64,000 nucleotides of DNA from Streptomyces sp. NBC_01296 (GCF_035984415.1 NZ_CP130720.1:3472001-3536000); one strand, 5' to 3'; positions 34,576 through 43,647 are shown, counted from the stretch's first letter. The notes: generated by a model not told the origin, from the sequence alone. Numbers and translations: made by a program.

Positions 34576-36288
34576 TCAGCTCCCGTCGGCTCGGTCGGTC
34601 CTGCGGATCTCGATGCGGTCCTCGCCCGAGCCGAAGACGGCCACCGCGGTCGAATGCTCCAGCGCGGCCTTCACGTTGGGCAGGTCCACCGCGTCCCGCC
34701 GGACGGTGGGCGAGGAGACCACGTAGTCGATGTCCCGCCAGCCGCGCGGCAGCGTCTTGGTGACGGCCGGGTCGAGATCGGCCTTGTAGAACCAGATGGC
34801 GCCGAGCCCGGGCTCGAACCCGTGGTGCACGGCGTCCAGCCAGAGCGCGTCGTCGACCAGGACCCGGGTGCGCCCCGGGTCGGGGAGCTCCCGGCCGAGC
34901 CAGGCCGCGGCCTGCCGGTACGGGGCGTTCGCGTCGGCCGTGAGCGCGGTCCTGTTGCCTTCGTACCAGCGCGGCAGCACGTACACCGCGGCGGCCGCGG
35001 CGAGTACGCCGATCAGCACGCGGCGCCCGTACGTCAGGGACCTGCGCTCCCCCGGCGTACGGCGGCGGCGCAGCACGGCGTGCGTGATGCTCGCCGCGCC
35101 CCCGGCGAGGACCAGTGCGAGGAACGGCAGCGCCTGGATCACGTACATCGCCGGCAGGTAGCCGGAGGGCCGCAGCGCGACGGCCGCGAGGATGACGGCG
35201 GCGAGCGCGGGGCCGGCGAGCGCACGGGCGGTGACCGACCAGCGGAGGGTGAGGATCAGCAGGAGCGCGCCGGCCAGCCCGCCGAGCGGCAGGACGGTGT
35301 CGTAGTACAGCCAGGACCGGAACACGCCGTTCGAACCGGAGCCGGGGGCGAGGATGAAGCCCGAGCCCGGGCGGCTCATCTGGTACGTGATGCCGTCGAT
35401 CAGCGAGACGTGCCCGGCGCCGGGCAGCAGTTCGCTGTTGAGCAGCGCGTACAAGGGGTACGAGAGCCCGATGAGCGCGCAGGCCGTGATGGCCCCGGTG
35501 ACGGCGAACTTGCGGGTGTCCCGGTGGCTGTGGCGCCACATCGTCACCAGCAGCGCCGGCAGCACCACCAGCATCGTCTCCTTGGTCAGGACGGCGGTGG
35601 CGGCCGCGAGTCCGGACCCGAAGTGGTGCCACAGGTGGCGGCTGGGGGACGCGGCCAGGCAGAAGGCCAGCAGCATCCACATCACGGCGAGGTTGTCGAG
35701 GAAGATCTCCCGCTGGAGCACGACGGAGAGCGGGGAGAGCCCGAAGAGGGCCATCGCCAGTCCGGCCGCCCAGCGCGGCAGCCACAGCCGACGCGCGAGG
35801 ACGTAGATCAGCACGGAGCTGACGGCGGAGACCGCGACCATCGAGAAGCGCATCGGCGCGACGGTCATCCAGTCGGGCACGAAGAGGGAGGGCAGGTACG
35901 TCAGGCCGGCTATCTGGATCCAGCCCAGCGGCGGATGGTCGTACCAGTACGTGTAGTGCGCGAGGCCCTCTCCCTGCTGCACGGCCCACGCCTGGGCGAG
36001 GTACGTGCCCTCGTCGTCGCTCAGGGTCGGGAAGTGCGTGATGTTCCAGCCCTGGACGAGGACGATCGCGAGCAGCACGGCCCCGCAGAGCAGCAGGTCG
36101 GGGCGGGAGGAGCGGAAGCGGACGAGGGGGTGGGCCGGGGCGGGCGGCCGGACCCCGAGACCGCCGCGGCTGCCGGGGCTGCTCGGACCCCGTTGGGCGG
36201 GGACGCGGGGCTCGGCGACGTTCGTGGCGGCGACGGTCGCGGCGGCACCGGGCTGGGGATCAGTGGCCGTGGGCAGGGTGGCGGTCAC
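34576..36288 (-). CDS. GT39/ArnT-like membrane glycosyltransferase, 570 aa
   Basis: I start at the GTG that overlaps the stop of the upstream GT2 gene (GTGA). After a Pro/Gly-rich N-terminus the first helix (DLLLCGAVLLAIVLVQGWNI) leads into the catalytic loop FPTLSDDEGTYLAQAWAVQQGEG, with the Asp-Glu pair of the C-type glycosyltransferases, then YWYDHPPLGWIQIAG and about ten further helices. A soluble C-terminal domain follows (YRQAAAWLGRELPDPGRTRVLVDDALWLDAVHHGF). It should transfer a sugar from a polyprenyl-phosphate donor on the outer membrane face. The donor is probably made by the adjacent GT2-GtrA protein. Confidence 0.87.
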   Translation of the reverse strand: MTATLPTATDPQPGAAATVAATNVAEPRVPAQRGPSSPGSRGGLGVRPPAPAHPLVRFRSSRPDLLLCGAVLLAIVLVQGWNITHFPTLSDDEGTYLAQAWAVQQGEGLAHYTYWYDHPPLGWIQIAGLTYLPSLFVPDWMTVAPMRFSMVAVSAVSSVLIYVLARRLWLPRWAAGLAMALFGLSPLSVVLQREIFLDNLAVMWMLLAFCLAASPSRHLWHHFGSGLAAATAVLTKETMLVVLPALLVTMWRHSHRDTRKFAVTGAITACALIGLSYPLYALLNSELLPGAGHVSLIDGITYQMSRPGSGFILAPGSGSNGVFRSWLYYDTVLPLGGLAGALLLILTLRWSVTARALAGPALAAVILAAVALRPSGYLPAMYVIQALPFLALVLAGGAASITHAVLRRRRTPGERRSLTYGRRVLIGVLAAAAAVYVLPRWYEGNRTALTADANAPYRQAAAWLGRELPDPGRTRVLVDDALWLDAVHHGFEPGLGAIWFYKADLDPAVTKTLPRGWRDIDYVVSSPTVRRDAVDLPNVKAALEHSTAVAVFGSGEDRIEIRRTDRADGS

Positions 36289-37610
36289 TGGTGGCTGTCC
36301 TCTCGGATCGCGGTGGACGCGCCGGCGGTGGAGACCCCGGCGGTGGCGCTGATCGAAGTGAGGTGGGCGCCGGTGTGGCTGGTCAGCTCCCACTCGCCCT
36401 GGCCGCGCTGCTCGCGCCAGACCGCACGGATCGCGGCGCCCGCCAGCATCACCTGGTAGAACGGGCCGCCGACGACGAGCTTGAGGTAGTGCACGAAGCG
36501 GACGCGCAGGCCGTACTGGCGGCCGAAGTCGTGCAGGCCGACGATCTCGAAGACGAACGTCACCATCGCCGTGATCATCGGCAGGAAGGTGATGATCGCG
36601 ACGCCGACCGGTACGTCGAGGAAGACCGCGACGGCGAAGTTGACCGGGATGATCACCCCGGACGCGGCCTGCATGAACGGCGTCATCAACGTGTAGCGGG
36701 CCAGCCAGCGCTGGCCGCGGCCGGGCAGCTGCTGCCAGTCCTTCTTCCGGTAGACCTGGAGGAAGCCCTGGTTCCAGCGGGTGCGCTGCTTGAGCAGGCT
36801 CATCAGCGAGCCGGGCGTCTCCTCGCGGGTGACCATGTCGGAGTCGTACGCGACGACCACCTTCTTGCCGACCGAGGAAAGCCGTACGCCCAGGTCGCAG
36901 TCCTCGGCCAGGCAGTTCTGGTCCCAGCCGCCGGCCTCGCGGAGCACCTCGGTGCGGACGAAGACGGTGTTGCCGCCGAGCGGGATGAACCCCTTCTCCG
37001 CGTGCAGGTGCAGCCGGGAGCGGAACCAGAAGAAGTACTCCAGGCAGTTGCGCAGGCTGTACCAGCTCGAGTGGAAGTTGATGAGCTGCACCCCGCCCTG
37101 GACCACGTCGGCCGCGGTGGAGCGGAAGGCGTGGTCGACGTGGGCGAGCAGCTCGGGGTGGACCTGGTCCTCGGCGTCGAAGACCCCGACGATGTCGCCC
37201 CGGCAGTGCGGGAGGGCCGTGTTGAGGGCCTTCGGCTTGTTCTTGGTCTCGTGGTGATCGACGACGACCCGTACGCGCTCGGGCGCCCCGGCCGCGGCGG
37301 CCTCGGCGACGGCGGCGGTCTGCGGATCGTCGTGCCCGACGATGACGATGATCTCGTAGTCGGTGTGGCTCGATTCGAGCAGCCGCTCGATCGTGTGCCG
37401 CAGGACCGCCTGCTCGTGCCGGGCCGGCAGGAGCAGCGAGAAGGCCAGCAGGCCCTCGCCATCGGGGCGGTCGAACCGGGTGGAGGCGAGCGTCTCGGGC
37501 GTGCGCCACGCATGCATCTGCCACCACAGCGTGAAAGCGGCCATCCAGAAAAGCGCAAACGAAATCACGGATATGACGACAGAGGTGTACAAAACGTCCC
37601 CCACAGACAT
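36285..37610 (-). CDS. Processive GT2 (CslA/cellulose-synthase-like) membrane glycosyltransferase
   Basis: The protein has an N-terminal helix (VLYTSVVISVISFALFWMAAFTLWW), then a GT2 catalytic domain with SLLLPARHEQAVLRHTIERLLES, the DxD-type GVFDAEDQVHPELL, the acceptor Asp in CLAEDCDLGVRL, and the processive signature QRTRWNQG. Two or more C-terminal helices follow. All are hallmarks of beta-glycan polymerases. I prefer ATG 37610 (MSVGDVLYTS, 441 aa); TTG 37637 is in frame and has GGGGG directly upstream, so the start is open. It leads the envelope-glycan operon ending with the copper radical oxidase. The 235-bp stretch 37611-37845 upstream holds no gene. Confidence 0.88.
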   Translation of the reverse strand: MSVGDVLYTSVVISVISFALFWMAAFTLWWQMHAWRTPETLASTRFDRPDGEGLLAFSLLLPARHEQAVLRHTIERLLESSHTDYEIIVIVGHDDPQTAAVAEAAAAGAPERVRVVVDHHETKNKPKALNTALPHCRGDIVGVFDAEDQVHPELLAHVDHAFRSTAADVVQGGVQLINFHSSWYSLRNCLEYFFWFRSRLHLHAEKGFIPLGGNTVFVRTEVLREAGGWDQNCLAEDCDLGVRLSSVGKKVVVAYDSDMVTREETPGSLMSLLKQRTRWNQGFLQVYRKKDWQQLPGRGQRWLARYTLMTPFMQAASGVIIPVNFAVAVFLDVPVGVAIITFLPMITAMVTFVFEIVGLHDFGRQYGLRVRFVHYLKLVVGGPFYQVMLAGAAIRAVWREQRGQGEWELTSHTGAHLTSISATAGVSTAGASTAIREDSHQ

Positions 37611-37845
37611 GCCGCGACACCAGGCGGCGATCGGCAAACCCCCAGGGGATCAAGGCGGGCCCCCCGGCCCGCCTGCCCCTGCTTCCCCCTCGGGCGCACC
37701 CCCAGTGCGCTGTTCCGGCGACTCCCCAGCGACTCCCGAAGACACGAGACTAGGCAGCAAAAATGAAACTCAGGCGCTGCAGAGATAAAAAATACGTTTC
37801 CGAACTTGCCCACAGGTAACCGGAATTGACGGCACTGTGGCCGAT

Positions 37846-39926
37846 TCAGGGATGAACCGCACCCAACTGATCGGCAAGCTCGACCGGGTCTGTCGTAGGC
37901 CGCGCGCAGACGAAATGTCGACACACATACGCCGTGGGAAGGTCGCGTACGAGTGTGCGCTCGGCCAGCAGGGGGAACTCGCCCCCGCTGCCGTCGGCCG
38001 CAAGCGGCAGACCGACCGCCACCACAGCCCCGGGAGCCGTCCCCAGCAACGCCGTCCGGTGCAGCTCGGCCAGAGCCGGATCCTCCGGATGCCCCACCAC
38101 GGCCACCTCGCGCGGACCGTCGAGCAGCGCCTCCGCCACCGCCAGTCCGTGCCCGATGAAGCGCGGAACGCGCGGACCCAGTGCGTGCACCACCCCGAGC
38201 GCCCGCTCGGCCGCCGTGCGGTGCGCCTGCGAGCCGGTGTGCGCCGCGTACGACAGGAGCGCCCCGGCCGCGGCCGTCCAGCCGGAAGGGGCCGCGGTGT
38301 CGGTCGGGTCCTGGGGCCGGCGGATGAGCTGCTCGGCGTCGTGCGCGGTGTCGTAGAGGGAGCCGTCCTGCGCCGTGAACCGGTCCAGGATCAGATCGAC
38401 GAGGAACCCGGCGAACTCCAGCCAGACCCCCTCGCCGGTCACGGACGCCAGCGCGAGGAATCCCTCGGCGACGTCGCCGTAGTCCTCCAGCACCCCGGCG
38501 TTCGCCCCGACGCGCCCGTCCTTGCTGGTCCGGGCCAGCCGCGCCCGGCCGGCCGCCGCGTCGAAGTGGACCCGGACCAGCAGGTCCGCGGCCTCGGTCG
38601 CCCGCTCGACCAGCTCCGGCCGGTCGAAGTACGCCCCGCATTCGGCGAGCGCCGCGATCGCCAGGCCGTTCCAGGCGGCGACGATCTTGTCGTCGCGCCC
38701 GGGCGCGGGCCGCCCGACGCGCGCCGCGAGCAGCCGCTCCCTGATCCCGGTGATCACCCGGGCGTCCACGACGGGACCGTCCTGCGGCAGCTGGAGCACG
38801 GACGCGCCGTGCTCGAAGGTGCCCTCGTGCGTCACCCCGAAGTACGCGGCGGCCAGCGCCCCGTCGTCCTCGCCGAGCACCTCGGCCAACTGGGCGGGCG
38901 TCCAGGCGTAGTACGCGCCCTCCACGTGCTCGCCGGTCAGCGGATCCTCGCTGTCCGCGTCGAGCGCGGAGGCGAAGCCGCCCTCGGCGGTGCGCAGCTC
39001 GCGCACCATGAAGTCGGCGGTCTCGAGCGCGACGCGCCGCGCGAGGTCGGACCCGGTGGCCCGCCAGAGGTGCGCATAGACCCGACACAAAAGCGCATTG
39101 TCGTAGAGCATCTTTTCGAAGTGGGGCACGACCCACTCCCGGTCCACGGAGTACCGCGCGAACCCGCCCCCGAGCTGGTCGTAGATCCCGCCGCGGGCCA
39201 TGGCCTCACAGGTGTCGGCGGCCATCTGGAGGGCCCCCTCGGCCCCGGTGCGCGCGTGGTGGCGCAGCAGGAACTCCAGCACCATGGACGGCGGGAACTT
39301 CGGGGCCCCACCGAATCCGCCGCTGACGGCGTCGTAGTCGCGGGTCAGCCCGAGAAGCGCCTGCACCAGCTCCTCGGGGCCGGGGGCGCCGGCCTTGCCG
39401 TAGTCCAACTGCCGCCCGGTCAGGTCCCGCACGATCCGCTGCGCGACGTCGGCCACCTCCTCGCGCCGCCCCACCCAGGCGGTCCGCACGCCTTCGAGGA
39501 CCTGCGTGAAGGAGGGCATCCCGTGCCGGGGCTCGGGCGGGAAGTAGGTCCCGAAGTAGAAGGGCTCGGCATCGGGGGTGAGGAACACGGTCATGGGCCA
39601 GCCGCCCTGCCCGGTGGCGGCCTGCACGGCCTCCATGTAGACGGCGTCGACGTCGGGCCGCTCTTCGCGGTCCACCTTGACGTTGACGAAGTGCTCGTTC
39701 ATGTAGGCGGCGGCCGGCTCGTCCTCGAACGACTCGTGCGCCATGACGTGGCACCAGTGGATTACCGGAAGCCTAAGTGGCAGGACGCATAGCCCACACT
39801 CAAGAGGATGGGCACGTCCCGCCGCTTCGCTTCTGTCATCGCCTCCTCTCCCCATGGCCACCAGTCCACTGGATTGGAGGCGTGCTGGAGCAGATAAGGC
39901 GACTGGGAGTTGGCCAGTCGATTCAT
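37846..39926 (-). pseudogene. DUF255 thioredoxin-like (YyaL/spermatogenesis-associated 20) gene, frameshifted
   Basis: The native start is [30 protein letters not shown] at 39926. The frame runs to SVGYASCH and then LGFR-stop. The other half of the same protein continues in another frame as WCHVMAHESFEDEPAAAYMNEHFVNVKVDREERPDVDAVYMEAVQ and is intact to QLGAVHP at 37846. Removing 20 bp (39761-39780) restores [21 protein letters not shown], the expected CxxC-type active site. About 690 residues would be encoded. The first 51 codons have roughly 76% G/C at third positions against about 97% in the next 65 codons, so the 5' end looks foreign. The 3' part alone could still yield a truncated protein. 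Function of the family is poorly known (thioredoxin-fold plus glycosidase-like barrel). Confidence 0.88.
39756..39780. repeat. 20-bp insertion flanked by 5-bp direct repeats in the DUF255 gene
   Basis: AGTGG occurs at 39756-39760 and again at 39776-39780, with 15 bp (ATTACCGGAAGCCTA) between. Deleting one repeat plus the 15 bp rebuilds an uninterrupted coding sequence. The pattern resembles a target duplication with a small residue, such as a transposon excision footprint or a recombination junction. Confidence 0.75.
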
Positions 39927-40123
39927 ATCGGCATCGTCGCACGATCCGGAGCGTCCGGCCCTGCAATCGAGGGTCAGACCCGGGAGTGATGTGGTGCACA
40001 CGGCACGTAACCAAGAGGATGCACCCCCCCGCCCCGGCGGAGGAGACGGGCCCGAGCGATCTCGACCTGCGAGGCAGGGGGCGGCGCTTCGCAACCTGCG
40101 GCGCGGGCATACCCCAGAGGGCC

Positions 40124-40157
40124 AAGGGCCGGGGCATTCGCGGATGCCCCGGCCCTT
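40124..40157. terminator. 14-bp perfect hairpin terminator in the 39927-40237 gap
   Basis: AAGGGCCGGGGCAT (40124-40137) and ATGCCCCGGCCCTT (40144-40157) are perfectly complementary with a 6-nt loop. This is the only structure I can support in the 311-bp gap between the DUF255 pseudogene start and the LuxR gene end. I found no gene or tRNA there. It would terminate the leftward LuxR transcript before the pseudogene. Confidence 0.78.
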
Positions 40158-40237
40158 TGCGGCTTGCTCGTCAAGCAGTGGCAGGCCGCGACCGAGGGAG
40201 GACAGCCTGCCCCATGGCGCGGTCCATCGCATTCTCC

Positions 40238-41011
40238 TCACATGACGAGGAACCCCGACTCTATGGCCCGAACAACCGCAAGAGTCCGATTCGGGCAGTT
40301 GAGCTTGGCCAAAATGATACCGACCGTGCGCTTGACTCCATGTTCAGAGATACTCAGCGATCGAGCGACTTGCCGGTTGCTCAGCCCCTCGGCAATCAGG
40401 CGCAGTACCTGCTGTTCACGTGCCGTCAGCGCAATCATTGACGCGCGCTTCGAGGTGGTGTCATCACCGTCCTGGTCGGGCGCCGTCACGGATCGTCGCG
40501 CCAGGGTCTCCGACACATGAAGCCGTCCGGCCTTCACGTCGACGATCGCCTCGCGCAGGGTCTCGGGGCGGAGATCCGCCCAGTCCAGGAAACCGTTTGC
40601 GTGATCTACCCAGGATTGCTCGACCACGTCTGCCGAATCCACCAGGATCAGTACACGTATGTTCTGGTTGCGCAGCTTTTCGGCGATCTCGTCAGGCAAA
40701 GACCCCAAAGCATTGCCGGCTGAAAGGATCAGCTGGCCGTTGCAGAATGTCGAGAGATCTTCGATATCCGTGATGGATTGCACTGCCGATTGAATTTCGA
40801 GCGAACGAAGCATTCCCTCGATACTGTATCGACGAATGTCATCTTCGATGATCAGCGCTATCTCAGTCTGCAGCAGGGATCGCCCAGCCTGCAGGGAAGC
40901 TCGCCTGTCAGATATGTCAGGCACCGGGTAATCCATCTGACTGCTGTAGTGTTCGTGATTTCCGCCGCCCGAAATCGGCTGCCGCGTCAACCTGCTCTTC
41001 ACGCTAGCCAT
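40238..41011 (-). CDS. Atypical LuxR-family regulator with degenerate receiver domain
   Basis: The C-terminal LuxR HTH of this 257-aa protein is clear ([58 protein letters not shown]). The N-terminal domain has receiver-like layout ([71 protein letters not shown]), but the strand that normally ends in the phosphoacceptor Asp reads [11 protein letters not shown]. It therefore seems not to be phosphorylated. Visibly more A/T at third positions than its neighbours suggests acquired DNA. No kinase gene is adjacent. It is the probable pathway regulator of the PKS region. The start region is duplicated (see 41005-41048). Confidence 0.88.
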   Translation of the reverse strand: MASVKSRLTRQPISGGGNHEHYSSQMDYPVPDISDRRASLQAGRSLLQTEIALIIEDDIRRYSIEGMLRSLEIQSAVQSITDIEDLSTFCNGQLILSAGNALGSLPDEIAEKLRNQNIRVLILVDSADVVEQSWVDHANGFLDWADLRPETLREAIVDVKAGRLHVSETLARRSVTAPDQDGDDTTSKRASMIALTAREQQVLRLIAEGLSNRQVARSLSISEHGVKRTVGIILAKLNCPNRTLAVVRAIESGFLVM

Positions 41012-41048
41012 ATCCGTGATCCCCCGTTAGCCATGTCAGTGATCCCCC
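41005..41048 (-). repeat. Duplicated translation-initiation region with an 11-codon upstream ORF
   Basis: Two 21-bp copies (41005-41025 and 41028-41048) differ at two positions. Read on the minus strand each contains GGGGGATCAC, a short spacer, and ATGGCTA. The downstream copy carries the LuxR gene start at 41011. The upstream ATG at 41034 opens [11 protein letters not shown] and stops at 40999-41001, overlapping the first codons of the regulator in another frame. Confidence 0.7.
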
Positions 41049-41246
41049 AGTTTTCTCGCGTCAAAATCTGGAAGGTTCGACTCATGATCGATGAGCATGG
41101 CACGCAGTTGCGGGGAGTGTCCACTCTGGACTAGCCGCCGCGTGATGGTCTGTTGGTGGGCGGGGAATAGGAAGAGGTGCCTGCTGACCTGCAATGGTGG
41201 GAGTTCCCACGCTTTCACCACGCTCGATCGACAAGGCATCTCTCAA

Positions 41247-41426
41247 GTGAAAGTCGAGCACAGGTCCGCGAAACTGTTTGCCGCCTTCGATGGCCCCGAT
41301 CTGATCGCGCATGCCGGGTTCGTCGCGATGATCCGGTTGGCCGAGCGGTGCGCATGGCCCGCCCTGGTGGCCGAGAAGGTGAGACTCGCCGGCGTGGCCA
41401 ACGGCGCGGGGACGGCCGCCGCGCGG
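41247..41426 (+). pseudogene. Truncated IS1380-family transposase remnant
   Basis: From GTG 41247 the frame reads VKVEHRSAKLFAAFDGPDLIAHAGFVAMIRLAERCAWPALVAEKVRLAGVANGAGTAAAR. The F-D-x-P-x-L-x-x-H-A-G and L-A-E-R-x-x-x-x-x-L-V-A-E-K-V pattern is the N-terminus of IS1380-type DDE transposases. The similarity ends near 41426, after which the sequence runs into the helD end; no DDE catalytic part is present. Upstream, GTGGGA/TCCCAC (41197-41210) is a 6-2-6 palindrome that may belong to the element end. The rest of the 41049-41483 gap holds no other gene I can support. Confidence 0.7.
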
Positions 41427-41483
41427 AGGCGGCGATCCGTACCCGCCGGGTGCGCCCGCGGCGACGACGCGGGCGCCGAGCCG

Positions 41484-43565
41484 TCAGGCGGGCTGGACGG
41501 CGATGGTGCAGAGGCGCTTGGTGGCCCGGGTCAGGGCCACGTACAAGTCCCTTTCCCCACCAGGGCGGTTCGTGATGATTTCCTCGGGGTTCATGACGAC
41601 GACCCCGTCGAACTCCAGGCCGCGCGCTTCGGACGCCGGCACGATGCGTGCGTGCTGAGCGATGCCCTGGGCCGTCAGCTCGCCCACCCTGGTGTCCGCG
41701 CAGATCACTCCCAGGAGCTCGCCCGGGTGCGCGGCGCTCTGGGTGCGGAGCTCCTGGACGACGGCGGTGACCGACCCGTCCGGAGGCGTGGTCACGGTGC
41801 GAGGGATCTCACCGCTTCGCAGTGACCGCGTGGGCTTCTGGTCCGGAGCGATCCGCGTGAGCAGGTCCCGGACGCTCTCCAGGATCTCCTGAGTCGTGCG
41901 GTAGCTGACGGTCAGGTCGTGCAGTTTGAACCGCGGTCCGACGTGGGGGCTCAGGGCTTCCTTCCAGTCGCGTGCCGTCGCGACCGGGCCTGCCTGGGCG
42001 AAGTCGCCCACCAGCGTCATCGACCTCGACGGACAGCGGCGGACGATCATCCGCCACTGCATGGCGGTCAGTTCCTGCGCCTCGTCGACGACGACGTGCC
42101 CGTACGTCCGCTCGGGGGGGCCGGAGACCAGGCTCGCCGCCTCGTCCAGCAGCGGCACATCGGCATCGGTCCACGGGTCGTCCGGACCGCGCAGCAGAAG
42201 GGACCGCTCCTGCGCGGTCAGGCGGGGCAGGTGCTCGGCGAGAGCGTCGGCGTTCGTCAGGAGCGCCTTCACGAGGTCACCGGGTACCAGCCTCGGCCAC
42301 AACGCCTCGACCGCCTGGTCGACTCCGGCGTCGTCGAGGAGATCGGCCCGGATGGCGTCCAGGTCCAGCTCGTGGGCCGGGCCCGGGTCGGGTGCGCCTT
42401 CGACACGGCGCTGGGCGGCTCCCGTGAACCGGTCGAGGTTGAGACCCGTCATCTTCTCGGTATCGGCGTCGATCTGTTCCAGTAGGTCGCCCATGTCTCG
42501 TTGCATAGCGTCGGTGACGGCGTCGACCAAGAGCTCCTTGAACACCTGGCGCGCGGGGTTGTGCCCCGGTACGGCTGCCACGGCGGCGTCGCGTGCCGTG
42601 GCGACCTCCTCGCCGGGGAGGCGCACCAGTTCCTGTCCGACCCGCACGGTGAAGTCACCGGCGGGGGCCTGGTGGACGCGCAGCAGGCCGGCCAGGGCGT
42701 CGGCGAGGTCGGTGCCGCCCTTGAGGCGCGCCGTGTCGAACGGGCCCACCGCGTCCGGGGACACCCCGGCCAGTTCCCGGCAGGTCGCCAGAACGACGTC
42801 GTTCTCCCCGAGCGAGGGAAGGACCTGGGAGATGTAGTCGAGGAACCGGGCGTTCGGGCCCACCACCAGGACGCCCTCCTCCGCGGCGCGCGGGAACGCG
42901 TACAGGACGTAGGCCGCCCGGTGCAGTGCGACCACCGTCTTGCCGGTGCCGGGCCCGCCCTGCACGACGGTCACCCCGCGGTGGGCGGAGCGGACGATCT
43001 CGTCCTGCTCGGCCTGCAGCGTTGCGACGGCCGCGTGCATCCTGCCCGTACGCCGTGCCGACAGGGCCTCGGTCAACGGGCCGTCCCCCACGACGTCCTC
43101 GTCGGTCGGGGCGGTCCCGTCAAGCAGTTCGTCGCTCACCGAGATGACCGTGCGCTCCTGCAGACGCAGGTGCCGACGCCGCCGCAGGTCCATCGGGTGG
43201 ACCGGCGTCGCCTCGTAGAAGGGCCGCGCCGCGTTCGCGCGCCAGTCCACGAGCAGAGGCAGGTCGTCCTCCTCCGTATGCAGTCCGATCCGCCCGATGC
43301 GCAGGGCCGTGCCGTCCGTCCAGTCGATGCGCCCGAAGACCAGCCCCTTTTCGGCGCCCTCCAGTCGGCCGATTTCCTTGGCCAGACGCTCGGCGGCGAT
43401 TTCCCTCTCGTATGCCTCACCGGCGCTTTCCGCCGGGGCCTTCAGCACACTCGCGCGCTGTACTCGCGCCTCGGAAATACGCTCGGTGAGCAGCTCGTAC
43501 AAGGAGGACACATAATCCCGCTCCGATTCGACCGCACGCACAGCGGGATCATTCATTTTCGACAA
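41484..43565 (-). CDS. helD: HelD-type RNA polymerase recycling helicase (UvrD-like), 693 aa
   Basis: The TTG start has AAGGAG 7 nt upstream; an in-frame ATG at 43556 is too far from it. The N-terminal ~70 residues are charged helix (DYVSSLYELLTERISEARVQ ... EAYEREIAAERLAKEIGRLEGAEKG), followed by the HelD-specific RNAP-binding region (IGRIGLHTEEDDLPLLVDWRANAARPFYEATP). Walker A is GGPGTGKT at about residue 205, motif II VVVDEAQELT near 490, and later motifs are VSYRTTQEI, ASEARGLEFDGVVVMNP and YVALTRATKRL. HelD removes stalled RNA polymerase from nucleic acid with ATP; the Streptomyces homologue HelR also displaces rifamycins. It lies 82 nt after an MFS exporter gene, beside a PKS cluster, so a self-protection role is plausible but inferred. 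Confidence 0.9.
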   Translation of the reverse strand: MSKMNDPAVRAVESERDYVSSLYELLTERISEARVQRASVLKAPAESAGEAYEREIAAERLAKEIGRLEGAEKGLVFGRIDWTDGTALRIGRIGLHTEEDDLPLLVDWRANAARPFYEATPVHPMDLRRRRHLRLQERTVISVSDELLDGTAPTDEDVVGDGPLTEALSARRTGRMHAAVATLQAEQDEIVRSAHRGVTVVQGGPGTGKTVVALHRAAYVLYAFPRAAEEGVLVVGPNARFLDYISQVLPSLGENDVVLATCRELAGVSPDAVGPFDTARLKGGTDLADALAGLLRVHQAPAGDFTVRVGQELVRLPGEEVATARDAAVAAVPGHNPARQVFKELLVDAVTDAMQRDMGDLLEQIDADTEKMTGLNLDRFTGAAQRRVEGAPDPGPAHELDLDAIRADLLDDAGVDQAVEALWPRLVPGDLVKALLTNADALAEHLPRLTAQERSLLLRGPDDPWTDADVPLLDEAASLVSGPPERTYGHVVVDEAQELTAMQWRMIVRRCPSRSMTLVGDFAQAGPVATARDWKEALSPHVGPRFKLHDLTVSYRTTQEILESVRDLLTRIAPDQKPTRSLRSGEIPRTVTTPPDGSVTAVVQELRTQSAAHPGELLGVICADTRVGELTAQGIAQHARIVPASEARGLEFDGVVVMNPEEIITNRPGGERDLYVALTRATKRLCTIAVQPA

Positions 43566-43647
43566 CAGGCGTCTCCTTCGATTCGAGCCGGACCATGAGT
43601 CAAAGCGCCCTAAAAGCGGAGGCCGGCGATGTTTTGCAGACAGCCCG

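Noticed and set aside
39750..39790. Programmed frameshift in the DUF255 gene
   Set aside because: The disruption is a 20-bp insertion with a stop codon and direct repeats, not a slippery sequence; removing 20 bp restores the conserved motif exactly.
39990..40120. tRNA gene serving as island attachment site
   Set aside because: No cloverleaf with a T-loop GTTCRA-type sequence could be formed; no acceptor stem pairing found.
39743..40441. Plus-strand frame of 232 codons over the DUF255 5' end and the gap
   Set aside because: No ribosome binding site, crosses a strong terminator hairpin, and composition matches antisense reading.
43566..43647. Rifamycin-associated element or other long palindrome upstream of helD
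   Set aside because: I looked for a long inverted repeat in this 82-bp spacer and found none, so drug-inducible control is not supported by sequence.
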